Positions 16,678 to 25,490 of a DNA stretch of 64,000 bases are shown here, one piece after another. The position numbers and the translations under genes are program-made. Position 1 is the stretch's first letter. Every line of letters starts with the position of its first letter. The notes below the pieces were generated by a model. It had not been told where the DNA came from, searched no databases, and worked only from the letters and a program-made list of their open reading frames with translations. The stretch is from Planctomycetota bacterium. GTDB taxonomy: Bacteria; Planctomycetota; UBA8742; UBA2392. The stretch covers positions 40,413 to 104,412 of the forward strand of contig JAHBYA010000016.1 of assembly GCA_019636195.1 (NCBI GenBank). The letters are read 5' to 3'.

Positions 16678-17751
16678 ATGACGATGTTGCTTCCGAGGTT
16701 TGAACTTCACCAGCCGGCTACTTTGGCTGAGGCTGCGGCATTGGCCAAGATACATGCCGGGGATTGCGATTTTCTGTCCGGCGGCACGGACTTGCTGCCC
16801 AATTACAAGTGCGGCTTGAACGCACACGGCCACGTCATCAGCTTGCAGCATATCGCTGAGCTGAAGCAGATCGGCCGCGACAGCAAAGGCGCCTTCACTA
16901 TCGGCGCTGGCGTGACACTGGCCGAAATTGAACGCAACACCGAAGTCCCGCGCGGATTGGCTGACTGCGCCGCGCACGTTGCTTCGCCGCTGCTGCGCGC
17001 TTCGGGCACCCTTGGCGGCAACCTGATGCTCGACAACCGCTGCCACTTCTTCAACCAGAGTTACTTCTGGCGTCGCTCGCTGGGTTACTGCCTCAAAGCC
17101 GACGGAGACCGCTGCCACGTGGTGCCCCAGATCAACGAGGGCGGCAAAAGCGTGCTCAACAACAAGGTATGCGTTGCCACCCACAGCAGCGACCTTGCGC
17201 CCATGCTGATCGCCCTTGGCGCTGAAGCAACGTTCGTCGGCCCTGACGGCAAGCGCACGATCAAGCTCAATGACTTCTACTGGGGCGACGGCATTGCGCG
17301 CTTTGACCGCAAGCCCGGCGAGATTCTGTCGCACGTCACACTGCCGCCGTGGGCGTTCAATGTCCGCAGTGGCTGGAAAAAGCTGGCCCCGCGCCAGAGC
17401 ATTGACTTCAGTGTCGTCGGCGTGGCGGCGGTGCTTGAACTTGACGGCGACAAGGTAAAGACGCTGCGCGTGGCCTTGGGTGCCGTGGACACTACGCCGG
17501 TGCTGTTTGATTTTTCGCAGCAGGAAAAGCGCCGCGAACCGGGGCACTACCTGTTTGTCGATGCCTACAAGAACATGCCCGAAGCAGTCGGCAAGAAGCT
17601 CGACGACGCATTGATTGAAACCATCGCCAAACACGTGCAGACCCAGGCCCAGCCGAAGCTGAACGTGCCCATGGCCCCCGACTACCGCAAAAAGATGTGC
17701 GGAGTGCTAACGCGCCGCCTGTTGACTGAACTGCGCGGTGGCGGCAAGTGA
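16678..17751 (+). CDS. Molybdenum hydroxylase FAD subunit with extra [4Fe-4S] loop (HcrB-like)
   Basis: FAD-binding subunit, 357 residues. The flavin motif 'LSGGTDLLPNYK' and 'SGTLGGNLMLDNRC' are typical of the family. After it comes an insertion with Cys122, Cys138, Cys146 and Cys165 (spacing C-x15-C-x7-C-x18-C), which ordinary CoxM or XdhB lack. The 4-hydroxybenzoyl-CoA reductase beta subunit is known for a Cys-rich [4Fe-4S] loop at this place, and the first two spacings agree with it. This suggests an enzyme of the HcrABC type that removes a phenolic hydroxyl using low-potential electrons. The substrate is not known from sequence. Confidence 0.87.
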   Translation: MTMLLPRFELHQPATLAEAAALAKIHAGDCDFLSGGTDLLPNYKCGLNAHGHVISLQHIAELKQIGRDSKGAFTIGAGVTLAEIERNTEVPRGLADCAAHVASPLLRASGTLGGNLMLDNRCHFFNQSYFWRRSLGYCLKADGDRCHVVPQINEGGKSVLNNKVCVATHSSDLAPMLIALGAEATFVGPDGKRTIKLNDFYWGDGIARFDRKPGEILSHVTLPPWAFNVRSGWKKLAPRQSIDFSVVGVAAVLELDGDKVKTLRVALGAVDTTPVLFDFSQQEKRREPGHYLFVDAYKNMPEAVGKKLDDALIETIAKHVQTQAQPKLNVPMAPDYRKKMCGVLTRRLLTELRGGGK

Positions 17752-18122
17752 TCAGTTCGGCAGCGCGTCCTTCACGTCGTGGGCCAAGGTGACGCCCGCG
17801 TCGCGCGGATTCTAATGTTACCTACCCGTACACCGCGCGCTGACCGTCAATCAGGCCGCTGTCAAGTTCACGCAGGCTTGTGCGGCCGCTTTTGGGCACG
17901 CCCTTGGGCGAAACCGAGTACAGCCGCACTTCGTCGCTGCCGCGCAGAAACTCCATGTGTTCCGGCAGCAGCCGCCGGGTTCCGGCCGGCAGTGCATCAA
18001 GCGCAGGCTCATTCGACTTGGCTGAGTTGACACGGGCGTCCGGGCAATGTGTTGGCCGGGGCATTGCCACCGCAAGCAACCACAAGCGCAGAAAGCCAGG
18101 TCAAAGTGAATGCGCGGTACAT
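17752..18122 (-). pseudogene. Broken small lipoprotein gene
   Basis: A start at 18122 gives 'MYRAFTLTWLSALVVACGG', a clear lipoprotein signal with lipobox (VVAC), but the frame stops after 37 residues at TGA. A second frame then reads coherently ('ALPAGTRRLLPEHMEFLRG', 'VPKSGRTSLRELDSGLIDG') to a TAG near 17824. A third frame gives a plausible end 'DAGVTLAHDVKDALPN' to a stop at 17752. At least two frameshifts are needed to join them, so this looks like a decayed gene. Sequencing errors in a draft genome could give the same picture. Confidence 0.55.
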
Positions 18123-18198
18123 GGGTGCCTTGTACACCGGTCGCATTGGCCCGTCTGCCCCCGGTTTCCACGCCTGATTGTCGCGCTATAAGGCCCCC

Positions 18199-19266
18199 AT
18201 GCCTGAGCCACTGAAACTTGCCGACATCAAGCTGCGCATGCAGGCCTATGGCGTGAAGCCTTCCAAGCGTCTTGGGCAGAACTTTCTGGCCGACTTCAAC
18301 CTTCTGCGCGCCATTGTCGCCGACGCCGAAGTCGGGCCCGGCGACTGTGTGCTTGAAATCGGCACCGGCGCGGGCTCATTGACCGGTTTGCTGTGCGATG
18401 CCGCCGGTCTTGTCATCAGCGTTGAAGTTGACCGCGGGATGTTTGAGCTTTCGCGCGACATACTCAGCGGCACCGACAACCTGATCCAGGTGCGCTGCGA
18501 CGCCCTGAACTCAGATGGCCGCGGCTTGAACCCGGCGCTGGTTGATCTTGTCGCCGGCAGGATTGCCGGTGCCACCGTCGCGGACGACTTTGAAGTTGTT
18601 GATCATCGCCATACGAGCAAGCTTGACCCAAATGGGGACAGTCCCCTTCGGGGACTGTCCCCGGCGTTGAAACTGGTTGCGAACCTGCCCTACTCGGTGG
18701 CGACTTCGCTGATCATTGCCGCTTTAGAGTCCGGCCTGCCCTTTGATCGCATGCTGGTCATGGTGCAGCACGAGGTCGGCGAAAAAATCGCCGCCCGCCC
18801 CGGCGACCGTGAGTGGGGCATGCCGGCGTTGTTGCGCAGCCAGTTCGCGGACGCGCGCATGAAGCGCAAAGTGCCCGCGGCTGTGTTCTGGCCGCGGCCG
18901 AAGGTTGACTCGGCGTTGGTTGAGCTTCGACCGACCGCGCGCCCTGACATGGCTGCCTACCACCGCCTGCGGCGGCTGGCCCATGTGCTGTTTCAGCATC
19001 GTCGCAAGTCCGCGGCCAACTCGCTGGCCAAGGCATTGGGCGTGCCCAACAGCCAGGCCGCCGTGTGGATCACGGCCTGCGGGGGCGATCCCAGCCACCG
19101 CGCCGAGCAGCTGGACCCGGCGGTGCTCCAAAGGTTGGCCGATCATCGTGAGATAGAGCCACAGGTGCGCATGGCGATGCAGGAGCACGAAAGCCAGCTG
19201 TCGGCCAAGGCCGACAAGAAGGCCCGCCGCAAGGCCTGGCAGTCGCGCGTATACGGCGACGAGTGA
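18199..19266 (+). CDS. ksgA: 16S rRNA (adenine1518/1519-N6) dimethyltransferase KsgA with insertion
   Basis: Dimethylates two adenines at the 3' end of 16S rRNA late in 30S assembly. SAM motif 'VLEIGTGAGSLTGLLC' and catalytic 'LVANLPYSVATS' are present, as is 'QHEVGEKIAARPG'. At 355 residues it is much longer than the usual about 270. One reason is an insertion before NLPY that contains the GGGGACAGTCCCC palindrome (residues about 134-155); another is a C-terminal extension of about 60 charged residues. The ATG at 18199 has AAGG 6 nt upstream; an earlier in-frame TTG at 18178 is less likely. Confidence 0.9.
   Translation: MPEPLKLADIKLRMQAYGVKPSKRLGQNFLADFNLLRAIVADAEVGPGDCVLEIGTGAGSLTGLLCDAAGLVISVEVDRGMFELSRDILSGTDNLIQVRCDALNSDGRGLNPALVDLVAGRIAGATVADDFEVVDHRHTSKLDPNGDSPLRGLSPALKLVANLPYSVATSLIIAALESGLPFDRMLVMVQHEVGEKIAARPGDREWGMPALLRSQFADARMKRKVPAAVFWPRPKVDSALVELRPTARPDMAAYHRLRRLAHVLFQHRRKSAANSLAKALGVPNSQAAVWITACGGDPSHRAEQLDPAVLQRLADHREIEPQVRMAMQEHESQLSAKADKKARRKAWQSRVYGDE
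18634..18662. repeat. Palindromic element inside ksgA (GGGGACAGTCCCC hairpin)
   Basis: GGGGACAGTCCCC (18634-18646), loop TTC, GGGGACTGTCCCC (18650-18662): a perfect 13-bp hairpin, each arm itself near-palindromic. It lies in frame within ksgA. A related copy is in the coding frame of the gene at 59782-61113. Confidence 0.8.
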
Positions 19267-19365
19267 TCTGCCCATTGCCCTTGGACAACGCACAACTTGC
19301 TTGCTACAACCCCTGCGCAATTTCCGCACAGTCAGGCACTTGTGTCGTTTCGCACAGAGGCAGAC

Positions 19366-20652
19366 ATGGTTTCGGTTTTCATTCCGAGAGAGACCGCGCA
19401 GGGCGAAAACCGCGTCGCCGCTACGCCAGACACCGTCAAGGCCATGGTCAAGCGCGGCGTCAAGGTCGCCATCGAAGCCGGCGCGGGCAAGGGCAGCCAC
19501 TACTCCGACGACGACTACAAGGCCCAGGGCGCTGAGATTGAACCCGAGCGCGACAAGGGCCTCGCCAACGCAGACATCGTCTTCCACATCAACGTGCCCG
19601 AGCCGGAACTGATCCAGGCCATGCGCGAAGGCGCAAGCCTGATCAGCTTTTTGTGGTCGTTTGAACACCTTGATCTCGTCAAGGCCCTGAACGAGCGCAA
19701 AATCAGTATGTTCGCCATGGACGCGATTCCGCGCACCACCCGCGCCCAGAAGGACGACGCCCTGTCCAGCCAGGCCAACCTGGCGGGCTACAAAGCCGTG
19801 ATCGTGGCCGCCAACGCGCTGCACAAGATTCTGCCGATGATGATGACGCCCTCCGGCACGATCAAGCCGAGCCGCTTCGTGATTATCGGAGTGGGCGTTG
19901 CCGGCTTGCAGGCCATCGCCACGGCCAAGCGCCTTGGCGCGATTGTTGAAGCCACCGACCCGCGCCTCGAAACCAAAGAGCAGGCCGAGTCACTGGGCGC
20001 CAAGTTCCTGCAGGTCGAAGGCGTCGAGGTCAAGCAGGGCACCGGCGGCTACGCGGCTGAACAGACCGAAGAATACAAGAAGGCGCAGGCCGAGATGCTG
20101 GCCAAGGCGTTCAAGAACGCCGACGCGATCATCACGACCGCGCTGATCCCCTACCGCCCGGCGCCCAAGACGATCACGGCGGATCACGTGAAGTCGATGA
20201 AGCCCGGCAGCGTGATCGTGGACCTGGCCGCCGAGCGCGGCGGCAACTGCGAACTGACTGAGCCCGGCAAGACCGTCGTCAGGGAAGGCGTGACGATCAT
20301 CGGCGATTTGAACTGGCCCAGCACGGTCAGCGTGAATGCCAGCGACATGTTTGCGCGCAACGTGCTGAACATCCTGCTGGACGGCCTGAGCAAGCAGGGC
20401 GAGTTCAAGTGGACGTACGACGACGACATCGTGGACGGCGCCATGATCTGCCACGAGGGCGAAGTTCACCACCCCAAGGTCCGCGAGCTGATGGGCCTGC
20501 CACCGCTCAAGAAGCCTGAGCCCGCGCCCGCAGAAGAGAAGAAACCGGAGCCTGCGGCCGCAAGCCCGGCAGCAGCCCCGGCTGAACAAAAGCCCGCGGA
20601 AGGCGACAGCGGGTACGACAAGAAGCCCGACGGCTACGAGAAGAAGGAATAG
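19366..20652 (+). CDS. pntAA: NAD(P) transhydrogenase subunit alpha part 1 (NAD-binding domain I)
   Basis: Domain I of proton-translocating transhydrogenase, which uses the proton gradient to drive hydride transfer from NADH to NADP+. 428 residues from ATG 19366, which has GAGG 5 nt upstream. 'FIPRETAQGENRVAATPDTV' opens the alanine dehydrogenase/PNT N-domain; the NAD-binding fold shows 'FVIIGVGVAGLQAIATAKRLG'. A flexible Pro/Ala/Lys/Glu-rich tail of about 45 residues follows the core. The alpha chain is split into soluble and membrane parts (next gene, 2 nt away), a common three-gene arrangement. Confidence 0.95.
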   Translation: MVSVFIPRETAQGENRVAATPDTVKAMVKRGVKVAIEAGAGKGSHYSDDDYKAQGAEIEPERDKGLANADIVFHINVPEPELIQAMREGASLISFLWSFEHLDLVKALNERKISMFAMDAIPRTTRAQKDDALSSQANLAGYKAVIVAANALHKILPMMMTPSGTIKPSRFVIIGVGVAGLQAIATAKRLGAIVEATDPRLETKEQAESLGAKFLQVEGVEVKQGTGGYAAEQTEEYKKAQAEMLAKAFKNADAIITTALIPYRPAPKTITADHVKSMKPGSVIVDLAAERGGNCELTEPGKTVVREGVTIIGDLNWPSTVSVNASDMFARNVLNILLDGLSKQGEFKWTYDDDIVDGAMICHEGEVHHPKVRELMGLPPLKKPEPAPAEEKKPEPAAASPAAAPAEQKPAEGDSGYDKKPDGYEKKE

Positions 20653-20654
20653 CC

Positions 20655-20939
20655 ATGACCGGCGAAGTGATCATTGCCTTTTACACGTTCGTGCTGGCGT
20701 GCGTTGCGGGGTTTCAGCTGATCTCAAAGGTGCCGCCTACGCTGCACACGCCGCTGATGTCCGGTGCCAACGCCATCTCGGGCATCACAATCCTTGGCGC
20801 GATCGCCATGGCCGGCGGCACGGGCGGCTTTGCCGCGCACATCATCGGCATGCTGGCCGTGCTGTTTGCCACCGTCAACGTGGTTGGCGGGTTCATGGTC
20901 ACTGAGCGCATGCTCAAGATGTTCGGGTCCAGGAAGTAG
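20655..20939 (+). CDS. pntAB: NAD(P) transhydrogenase subunit alpha part 2 (membrane)
   Basis: Small membrane subunit, 94 residues with about three hydrophobic helices ('EVIIAFYTFVLACVAGFQLI', 'NAISGITILGAIAMAGG', 'HIIGMLAVLFATVNVVGGF') and the family ending 'MVTERMLKMFGSRK'. It forms part of the proton channel (domain II). It lies between pntAA and pntB, 2 nt after the former and 15 nt before the latter, so translation is probably coupled. Confidence 0.95.
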   Translation: MTGEVIIAFYTFVLACVAGFQLISKVPPTLHTPLMSGANAISGITILGAIAMAGGTGGFAAHIIGMLAVLFATVNVVGGFMVTERMLKMFGSRK

Positions 20940-20954
20940 CCGGGGAGAGACACT

Positions 20955-22397
20955 GTGCTAGGCGCCGCAAATCTACCGCTGAATGAGCTGCTGGCCCACT
21001 TCGGCTACATCGTGTCCATCCTGATGTTCATGGTGGGCATCATGCTGATGGGCCGCGTCAAGACCGCCAAGAACGGCAACCGCCTGGCTGCGGGCGCCAT
21101 GTTGCTGGCTGTGATCGCGCAGCTGGTGCAGATGAAGACCATCGACCCGGTCTGGATCGTGGTCGGCCTTGTAGTCGGCGCGCTGATCGGTGCGGTCGCC
21201 AGCATCCGCGTGCAGATGACCCAGATGCCCGAAATGGTTGCCCTGTTCAACGGCAGCGGCGGCCTTGCGTCACTGTTGGTGGCTGTGGCCGCCTATGCTT
21301 ACGGCGGCATTCCCAGCCAGCCCCTTGCCGGCGCCACGATTGCGGGCTCGCGCGGCGACGTGAACGGACTTGCGGTAATGCTTTCGATCCTCATCGGCGG
21401 CGTGACGTTCACGGGCAGCATCATCGCGTTTCTCAAGCTGGCAGAAAAGATGTCCGGCAAGCCGATCCTGCTGCCGGGCCGCCACGCCGTGAACATACTG
21501 CTGGCTGTGCTGGTGGCTGTGTTCATTGCGCTAGGCGTGTGGGTGCTGGGCGGCGGCGTGGGCCTTGCGCTGCTGGTGCTGGTGATCCTGCTTTCGTTCA
21601 TCATGGGCATTACGCTGGTGATCCCGATCGGCGGCGGCGACATGCCGGTCGTGATTTCGCTGCTGAACAGCTACAGCGGCGTGGCTGCAGCCATGGCCGG
21701 GTTTGCACTGGGCAGCCACGTGCTGATTGTGTCCGGCAGCCTGGTTGGCGCGGCAGGCTTGATCTTGACCCAAATCATGTGCAAAGCCATGAACCGCAGC
21801 CTTGCCAACGTCGTGTTCGGCGGCTTCGGCGCCGAGGCGGCCACCGGCGGCGGCGGCGAATACAAAAACGTCAAGTCCGCCGACGCCGAGACGGCGGCCA
21901 TGGTGATGGCCGACGCCCAAAGCATCATCATTGTGCCCGGCTACGGCATGGCGGTCAGCCAGGCGCAGCACGCCGTGCGCGAGCTTGCCAAGCTGCTTGA
22001 GGCCAAGGGCGCCAGCATCCGTTATGCGATTCACCCGGTCGCGGGCCGCATGCCCGGCCACATGAACGTGCTGCTGGCCGAGGCCAACGTGCCCTACGAG
22101 CAATTGTTTGAGATGGACCAGATTAACGAAGAGTTCAAGTCCACCGATGTCGTGCTGGTGATCGGCGCGAACGACACTGTCAACCCGGCTGCCAAGACCG
22201 ACAAGACCAGCCCGCTCTACGGCATGCCGGTCATGAATGTCGAGGAAGCCAAGACGGTGTTCACGATGAAACGCAGCCTCGGCGGCGGTTTCGCACAGGT
22301 CAAGAACACACTGTTCGAGTGCCCCAACAACTTCATGATTTACGGCGACGCCCGCAAGACGCTCGAGGAAATCGCCAAAGCCGTCAAGGAAGGATAG
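20955..22397 (+). CDS. pntB: NAD(P) transhydrogenase subunit beta
   Basis: Membrane helices (domain II) plus the NADP(H)-binding domain III, 480 residues. Several transmembrane segments fill the first about 290 residues; the soluble C-terminal domain shows 'IIIVPGYGMAVSQAQHAV', 'VAGRMPGHMNVLLAEA' and 'VIGANDTVNPAAK', all characteristic. The start is GTG with GGGGAG upstream. A terminator follows, closing the pntAA-pntAB-pntB operon. Confidence 0.96.
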   Translation: MLGAANLPLNELLAHFGYIVSILMFMVGIMLMGRVKTAKNGNRLAAGAMLLAVIAQLVQMKTIDPVWIVVGLVVGALIGAVASIRVQMTQMPEMVALFNGSGGLASLLVAVAAYAYGGIPSQPLAGATIAGSRGDVNGLAVMLSILIGGVTFTGSIIAFLKLAEKMSGKPILLPGRHAVNILLAVLVAVFIALGVWVLGGGVGLALLVLVILLSFIMGITLVIPIGGGDMPVVISLLNSYSGVAAAMAGFALGSHVLIVSGSLVGAAGLILTQIMCKAMNRSLANVVFGGFGAEAATGGGGEYKNVKSADAETAAMVMADAQSIIIVPGYGMAVSQAQHAVRELAKLLEAKGASIRYAIHPVAGRMPGHMNVLLAEANVPYEQLFEMDQINEEFKSTDVVLVIGANDTVNPAAKTDKTSPLYGMPVMNVEEAKTVFTMKRSLGGGFAQVKNTLFECPNNFMIYGDARKTLEEIAKAVKEG

Positions 22398-22411
22398 CCG
22401 CACAAGCAGAC

Positions 22412-22439
22412 AAAGCCCCGGCCACTGCGCCGGGGCTTT
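22412..22439. terminator. Bidirectional intrinsic terminator
   Basis: Stem AAAGCCCCGG/CCGGGGCTTT region with a short loop between the convergent pntB and DUF1501 genes, T-runs on both strands. Confidence 0.75.
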
Positions 22440-22455
22440 GCTTTGAAGCGGGGGG

Positions 22456-23748
22456 CTACAGGAAGTTCATTGTCTTGCTCACAGGCTGCGACTCCGGAAA
22501 CACGCCGGCAGCGCTGTGCCCAAGATGATCTTGCAGCACGTGGCGATACACATCGCGGAAATCGGTGGTGTAGCCCAGTTGCTCGGCGTTGATGTCGCTT
22601 GCCGTGGGCGGGTCACCGTACATTCCGCCATTGACCGCGCCGCCCAGCGCAAACACCACGCTGCCGTGGCCGTGGTCGGTGCCGTCGCTGCCGTTTTCAT
22701 AGTTGCGGCGCCCGAACTCGCTGATCACGAGCACGACGGTATCATTCCAGACGTTCATCGCCTGCAGGTCCGCACGGAAGGCCGCTACCGCGTTGTCGAG
22801 GTCATTCAGCAGGTTGGTGTGCATCGGCTCCTGCGCGCTGTGGGTGTCGAATCCGCCCCAGATGCCGGTATAGAAGACACGCGTGTCCATGCCGCCATAC
22901 ATCAGTGCTGCAATGTCGCGCAGGTTGCCGCCAAGATAGCCGGTGAAGCCGTTGATCGTGGTCGGGTAGCTCGCCCACGGGCCCGCGGCGTTGTAGTCCG
23001 ACAGCGCGGTCGCCATCTGTGTCACCGCGTTGTGCGCCGCCAGCTTGGCGCCGGCAACCTGCCCCGCCAGTCCCGTGGACGGCTGCTTGGCCAGCATGGC
23101 GGCATAGGTGTCCAGCCGCAGAATGTGGTTGTTGCCGTACACCCAGTCGGCCTCGTACTTGAAGGCTCCGACGCTCTTGATCAGCAGCGGGTGGCCGGTC
23201 GCGCCGTCAAAGTCGAGCCTGCGGCCCATGCCGATCGAGATCACGCCCGTCGGCGTGGGCGCATACTGGTTGGCGTAGCGTGCGACCCAGCCGCGCGCCG
23301 TGCCCGATGGCAGGTCGATGCTGCGCACGCCGGTGCTCCAGACGTCTTCGCTGACGAAGTGGCTCAGGTTGGCGTTGGGATATCCAACCTTCTGGATAAT
23401 CGCCAGTTCACCGGCGTTCCAGATACCCTGAAGTGTGTCCAGCGCCGGGTGCAGGCGAAAGTCCGACACGCCCGGCCCGCCGGCCAGCGACAGCCCCTGG
23501 CCGGAGGTCATGGCAAGCCCCGGGCGGCGCGACAGGTAGTTGGTCGCCGCTGCGCCGGTGACCGGGAACACGGTGTTCAGCCCGTCGTTGCCGCCGACAA
23601 GGTTGATGATCACCAGTCGCTTGTAGCCCGAAAGCGGTGCGGCCTTCACGGACGTGCCGCGCGGGCCTGCCAGCGCGCCGGTGGCGATCACGCCCGCGCC
23701 CGCTGCACACACCTGAAGAAATCCGCGACGTGAATGGTTGAGTTTCAT
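22456..23748 (-). CDS. DUF1501 family protein (Tat-exported)
   Basis: Member of the DUF1501 family, distantly related to alkaline phosphatase/sulfatase folds; biochemical role unknown. 430 residues. A twin-arginine signal 'HSRRGFLQVCAAGAG' indicates folded export. Family landmarks are 'RLVIINLVGGNDGLNTVFP', 'VLVISEFGRRNYENGSDGTD' and 'HGHGSVVFALGG'. GGAG lies upstream of the ATG. It follows the DUF1800 gene by 9 nt; the two families are commonly paired in planctomycetes, verrucomicrobia and proteobacteria, and probably act together. Confidence 0.9.
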   Translation of the reverse strand: MKLNHSRRGFLQVCAAGAGVIATGALAGPRGTSVKAAPLSGYKRLVIINLVGGNDGLNTVFPVTGAAATNYLSRRPGLAMTSGQGLSLAGGPGVSDFRLHPALDTLQGIWNAGELAIIQKVGYPNANLSHFVSEDVWSTGVRSIDLPSGTARGWVARYANQYAPTPTGVISIGMGRRLDFDGATGHPLLIKSVGAFKYEADWVYGNNHILRLDTYAAMLAKQPSTGLAGQVAGAKLAAHNAVTQMATALSDYNAAGPWASYPTTINGFTGYLGGNLRDIAALMYGGMDTRVFYTGIWGGFDTHSAQEPMHTNLLNDLDNAVAAFRADLQAMNVWNDTVVLVISEFGRRNYENGSDGTDHGHGSVVFALGGAVNGGMYGDPPTASDINAEQLGYTTDFRDVYRHVLQDHLGHSAAGVFPESQPVSKTMNFL

Positions 23749-23757
23749 GGCGGTCTC

Positions 23758-25299
23758 CTACTTCAGTTGATAGGTCGCATGCAGCCCGTAAATGTACAGC
23801 AGCCCGCGAATCTTCTTGTCGCGCTGCGTCGCGTTGTTGATGTCCCAGGGCTGGCTGATCACTCCGCCGCTGTTGCGATCTGAATTGATGTACGTGATTG
23901 CATCCGCGCGTTGGTCCGGCGTGAGCTGCACCTGCATCAATCGCGCCAGGTAGTCCACCACCTGCTGATCTGTGGTCACGCCCGGGGGCAGCAAGGCGCC
24001 CGCACTCCAGCCTGACTGGGGCGGGTCTGTGTAATAGACGTTGCAGTCGCGCAGGAAGTTGGCGCGCTCAAGCATCTGCTGGCTGCTTAGCCAGCCGGTG
24101 TGCTTGGGCCATCCGTTCACGGTGGGTGGCCGCGTCGGTTCCTGGCCGCAACGGCGCAGGCTGAAGTCAATGCGCTGGCTGTTGATGAACAGGCCGGTGG
24201 CGCGCATGTAGCCAACGTGATGCTCCAGTACATTCTTGATCAGCGGCTCGCGAGCCTTAGCACTGAAGAACGCCTTGCTTAGAAAGATGCGGCGGTACAG
24301 CGCCTTCAAGTCGAACCCGCTGGCGACAAACCCCTGCGCGAGATCGTTGATCACGATGCTGCCGGGGTTGCGATAGGCAAAGTACTCCCACAGTTTGCGG
24401 CAGATGAAGCGCGCAACGTGCATACCGCGCGCGTCCAGTGTAAGGTCCACGATGTCGCGGTACTCCTGCTGGCCGTTGCCGGTGACCGTGCGCCCGAAGA
24501 TGGTCTTGGTGCCGTTGTCGTGGCGGTTGTTTTCCCAGACCACGCGCCGCGAGTGAAAGCCCGACCCGAACGCATCGTTCCAGAAAACGTTGCGATAGCC
24601 CGTGAAGCTGCGTGCAGCCTGCTCAATGTCCTGCTGGGTATAGCCGTTGTCGGCCCCCAGACTGAACAGCTCCCAGAATTCGCGGGCGAAGTTCTCGTTG
24701 GGCGCGGTCACGGTGCTGTCCACGCCGTTCAGCCAGACAAGCATGAGCTGGTCGGTCGCCATGCGGTGCAGCAGGTCACCGAGGTTGCCGGTGGTGTGGC
24801 TGCGCCACAGGTCAATGTGGTCCCACACCCAGTGCGTGGCCGTCAGGTCGATCGCATCCACCGATGTTGCAAAGTGGTCATGCCAGAACATCGCCAGCAC
24901 TTCCTGAAACGGGTTGGCTGTGCGATTCATGATGTACACCCACCAGCGCAGCAGCTCGGTCAAGCCGGGGTAGCTCATGTCGCTGATTTCCGCCGACGTG
25001 GCGGCGTTGATCACCGACGTTTGCGCCGGCATCGACAGCATCCAGTCCACGTAGGCCGTGTAGCCCTGCGCCTGCACGGTGGCCAGGTCGGCGGGGTTGA
25101 AGCCGAAGTGCGTGCGGTTCAGGAAGTGAATGATATCGGCTTCGCTGACGCTGGTGACGGGCGTGAGGTCAGTATGCGGGCCGGACGACTCGCCGCCGCC
25201 TCCCCCACCGCCGCCGTCGGCGCCTCCGCCACATCCGGGGGTAATGGCAATTGCCAGCAGACAAACAACGACAAACGGGCAACACACAATCCGGAACAT
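23758..25299 (-). CDS. DUF1800 family lipoprotein
   Basis: Member of the DUF1800 family, 513 residues, role unknown. The N-terminus has a hydrophobic segment and lipobox-like 'AITPGCGGG', then a poly-Gly linker. The body has the family's features: 'FLNRTHFGFNPADLATVQA', 'EVLAMFWHDHFATS', 'NENFAREFWELFSLGADNGY', 'QQDIEQAARSFTGYR' and 'LFLSKAFF'-like helices. GGGGAGG precedes the ATG, a strong SD. It is the first gene of the DUF1800-DUF1501 pair. Confidence 0.9.
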   Translation of the reverse strand: MFRIVCCPFVVVCLLAIAITPGCGGGADGGGGGGGGESSGPHTDLTPVTSVSEADIIHFLNRTHFGFNPADLATVQAQGYTAYVDWMLSMPAQTSVINAATSAEISDMSYPGLTELLRWWVYIMNRTANPFQEVLAMFWHDHFATSVDAIDLTATHWVWDHIDLWRSHTTGNLGDLLHRMATDQLMLVWLNGVDSTVTAPNENFAREFWELFSLGADNGYTQQDIEQAARSFTGYRNVFWNDAFGSGFHSRRVVWENNRHDNGTKTIFGRTVTGNGQQEYRDIVDLTLDARGMHVARFICRKLWEYFAYRNPGSIVINDLAQGFVASGFDLKALYRRIFLSKAFFSAKAREPLIKNVLEHHVGYMRATGLFINSQRIDFSLRRCGQEPTRPPTVNGWPKHTGWLSSQQMLERANFLRDCNVYYTDPPQSGWSAGALLPPGVTTDQQVVDYLARLMQVQLTPDQRADAITYINSDRNSGGVISQPWDINNATQRDKKIRGLLYIYGLHATYQLK

Positions 25300-25490
25300 T
25301 GCGCCTCCCCGGAAAGCGGACCAGAATCCCAGCCCAATTGTTACCCGTAACGAGCGTTAACGCGCGCGTCACGGACAGGTTCAGAAATTCGCCCGGTTTT
25401 GTGGCGGAAAGTTCACAGCCGACTGCACCTTGTTTCACGGGTAGGAACGCCATACTCAGTCTGTTCAAACCAGCCCGCACAAGGAACGTC

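Noticed and set aside
14252..17751. Aerobic CO dehydrogenase (CoxSLM)
   Set aside because: The CoxL active-site Cys loop is not seen and the FAD subunit carries the extra Fe-S loop of the hydroxybenzoyl-CoA reductase type.
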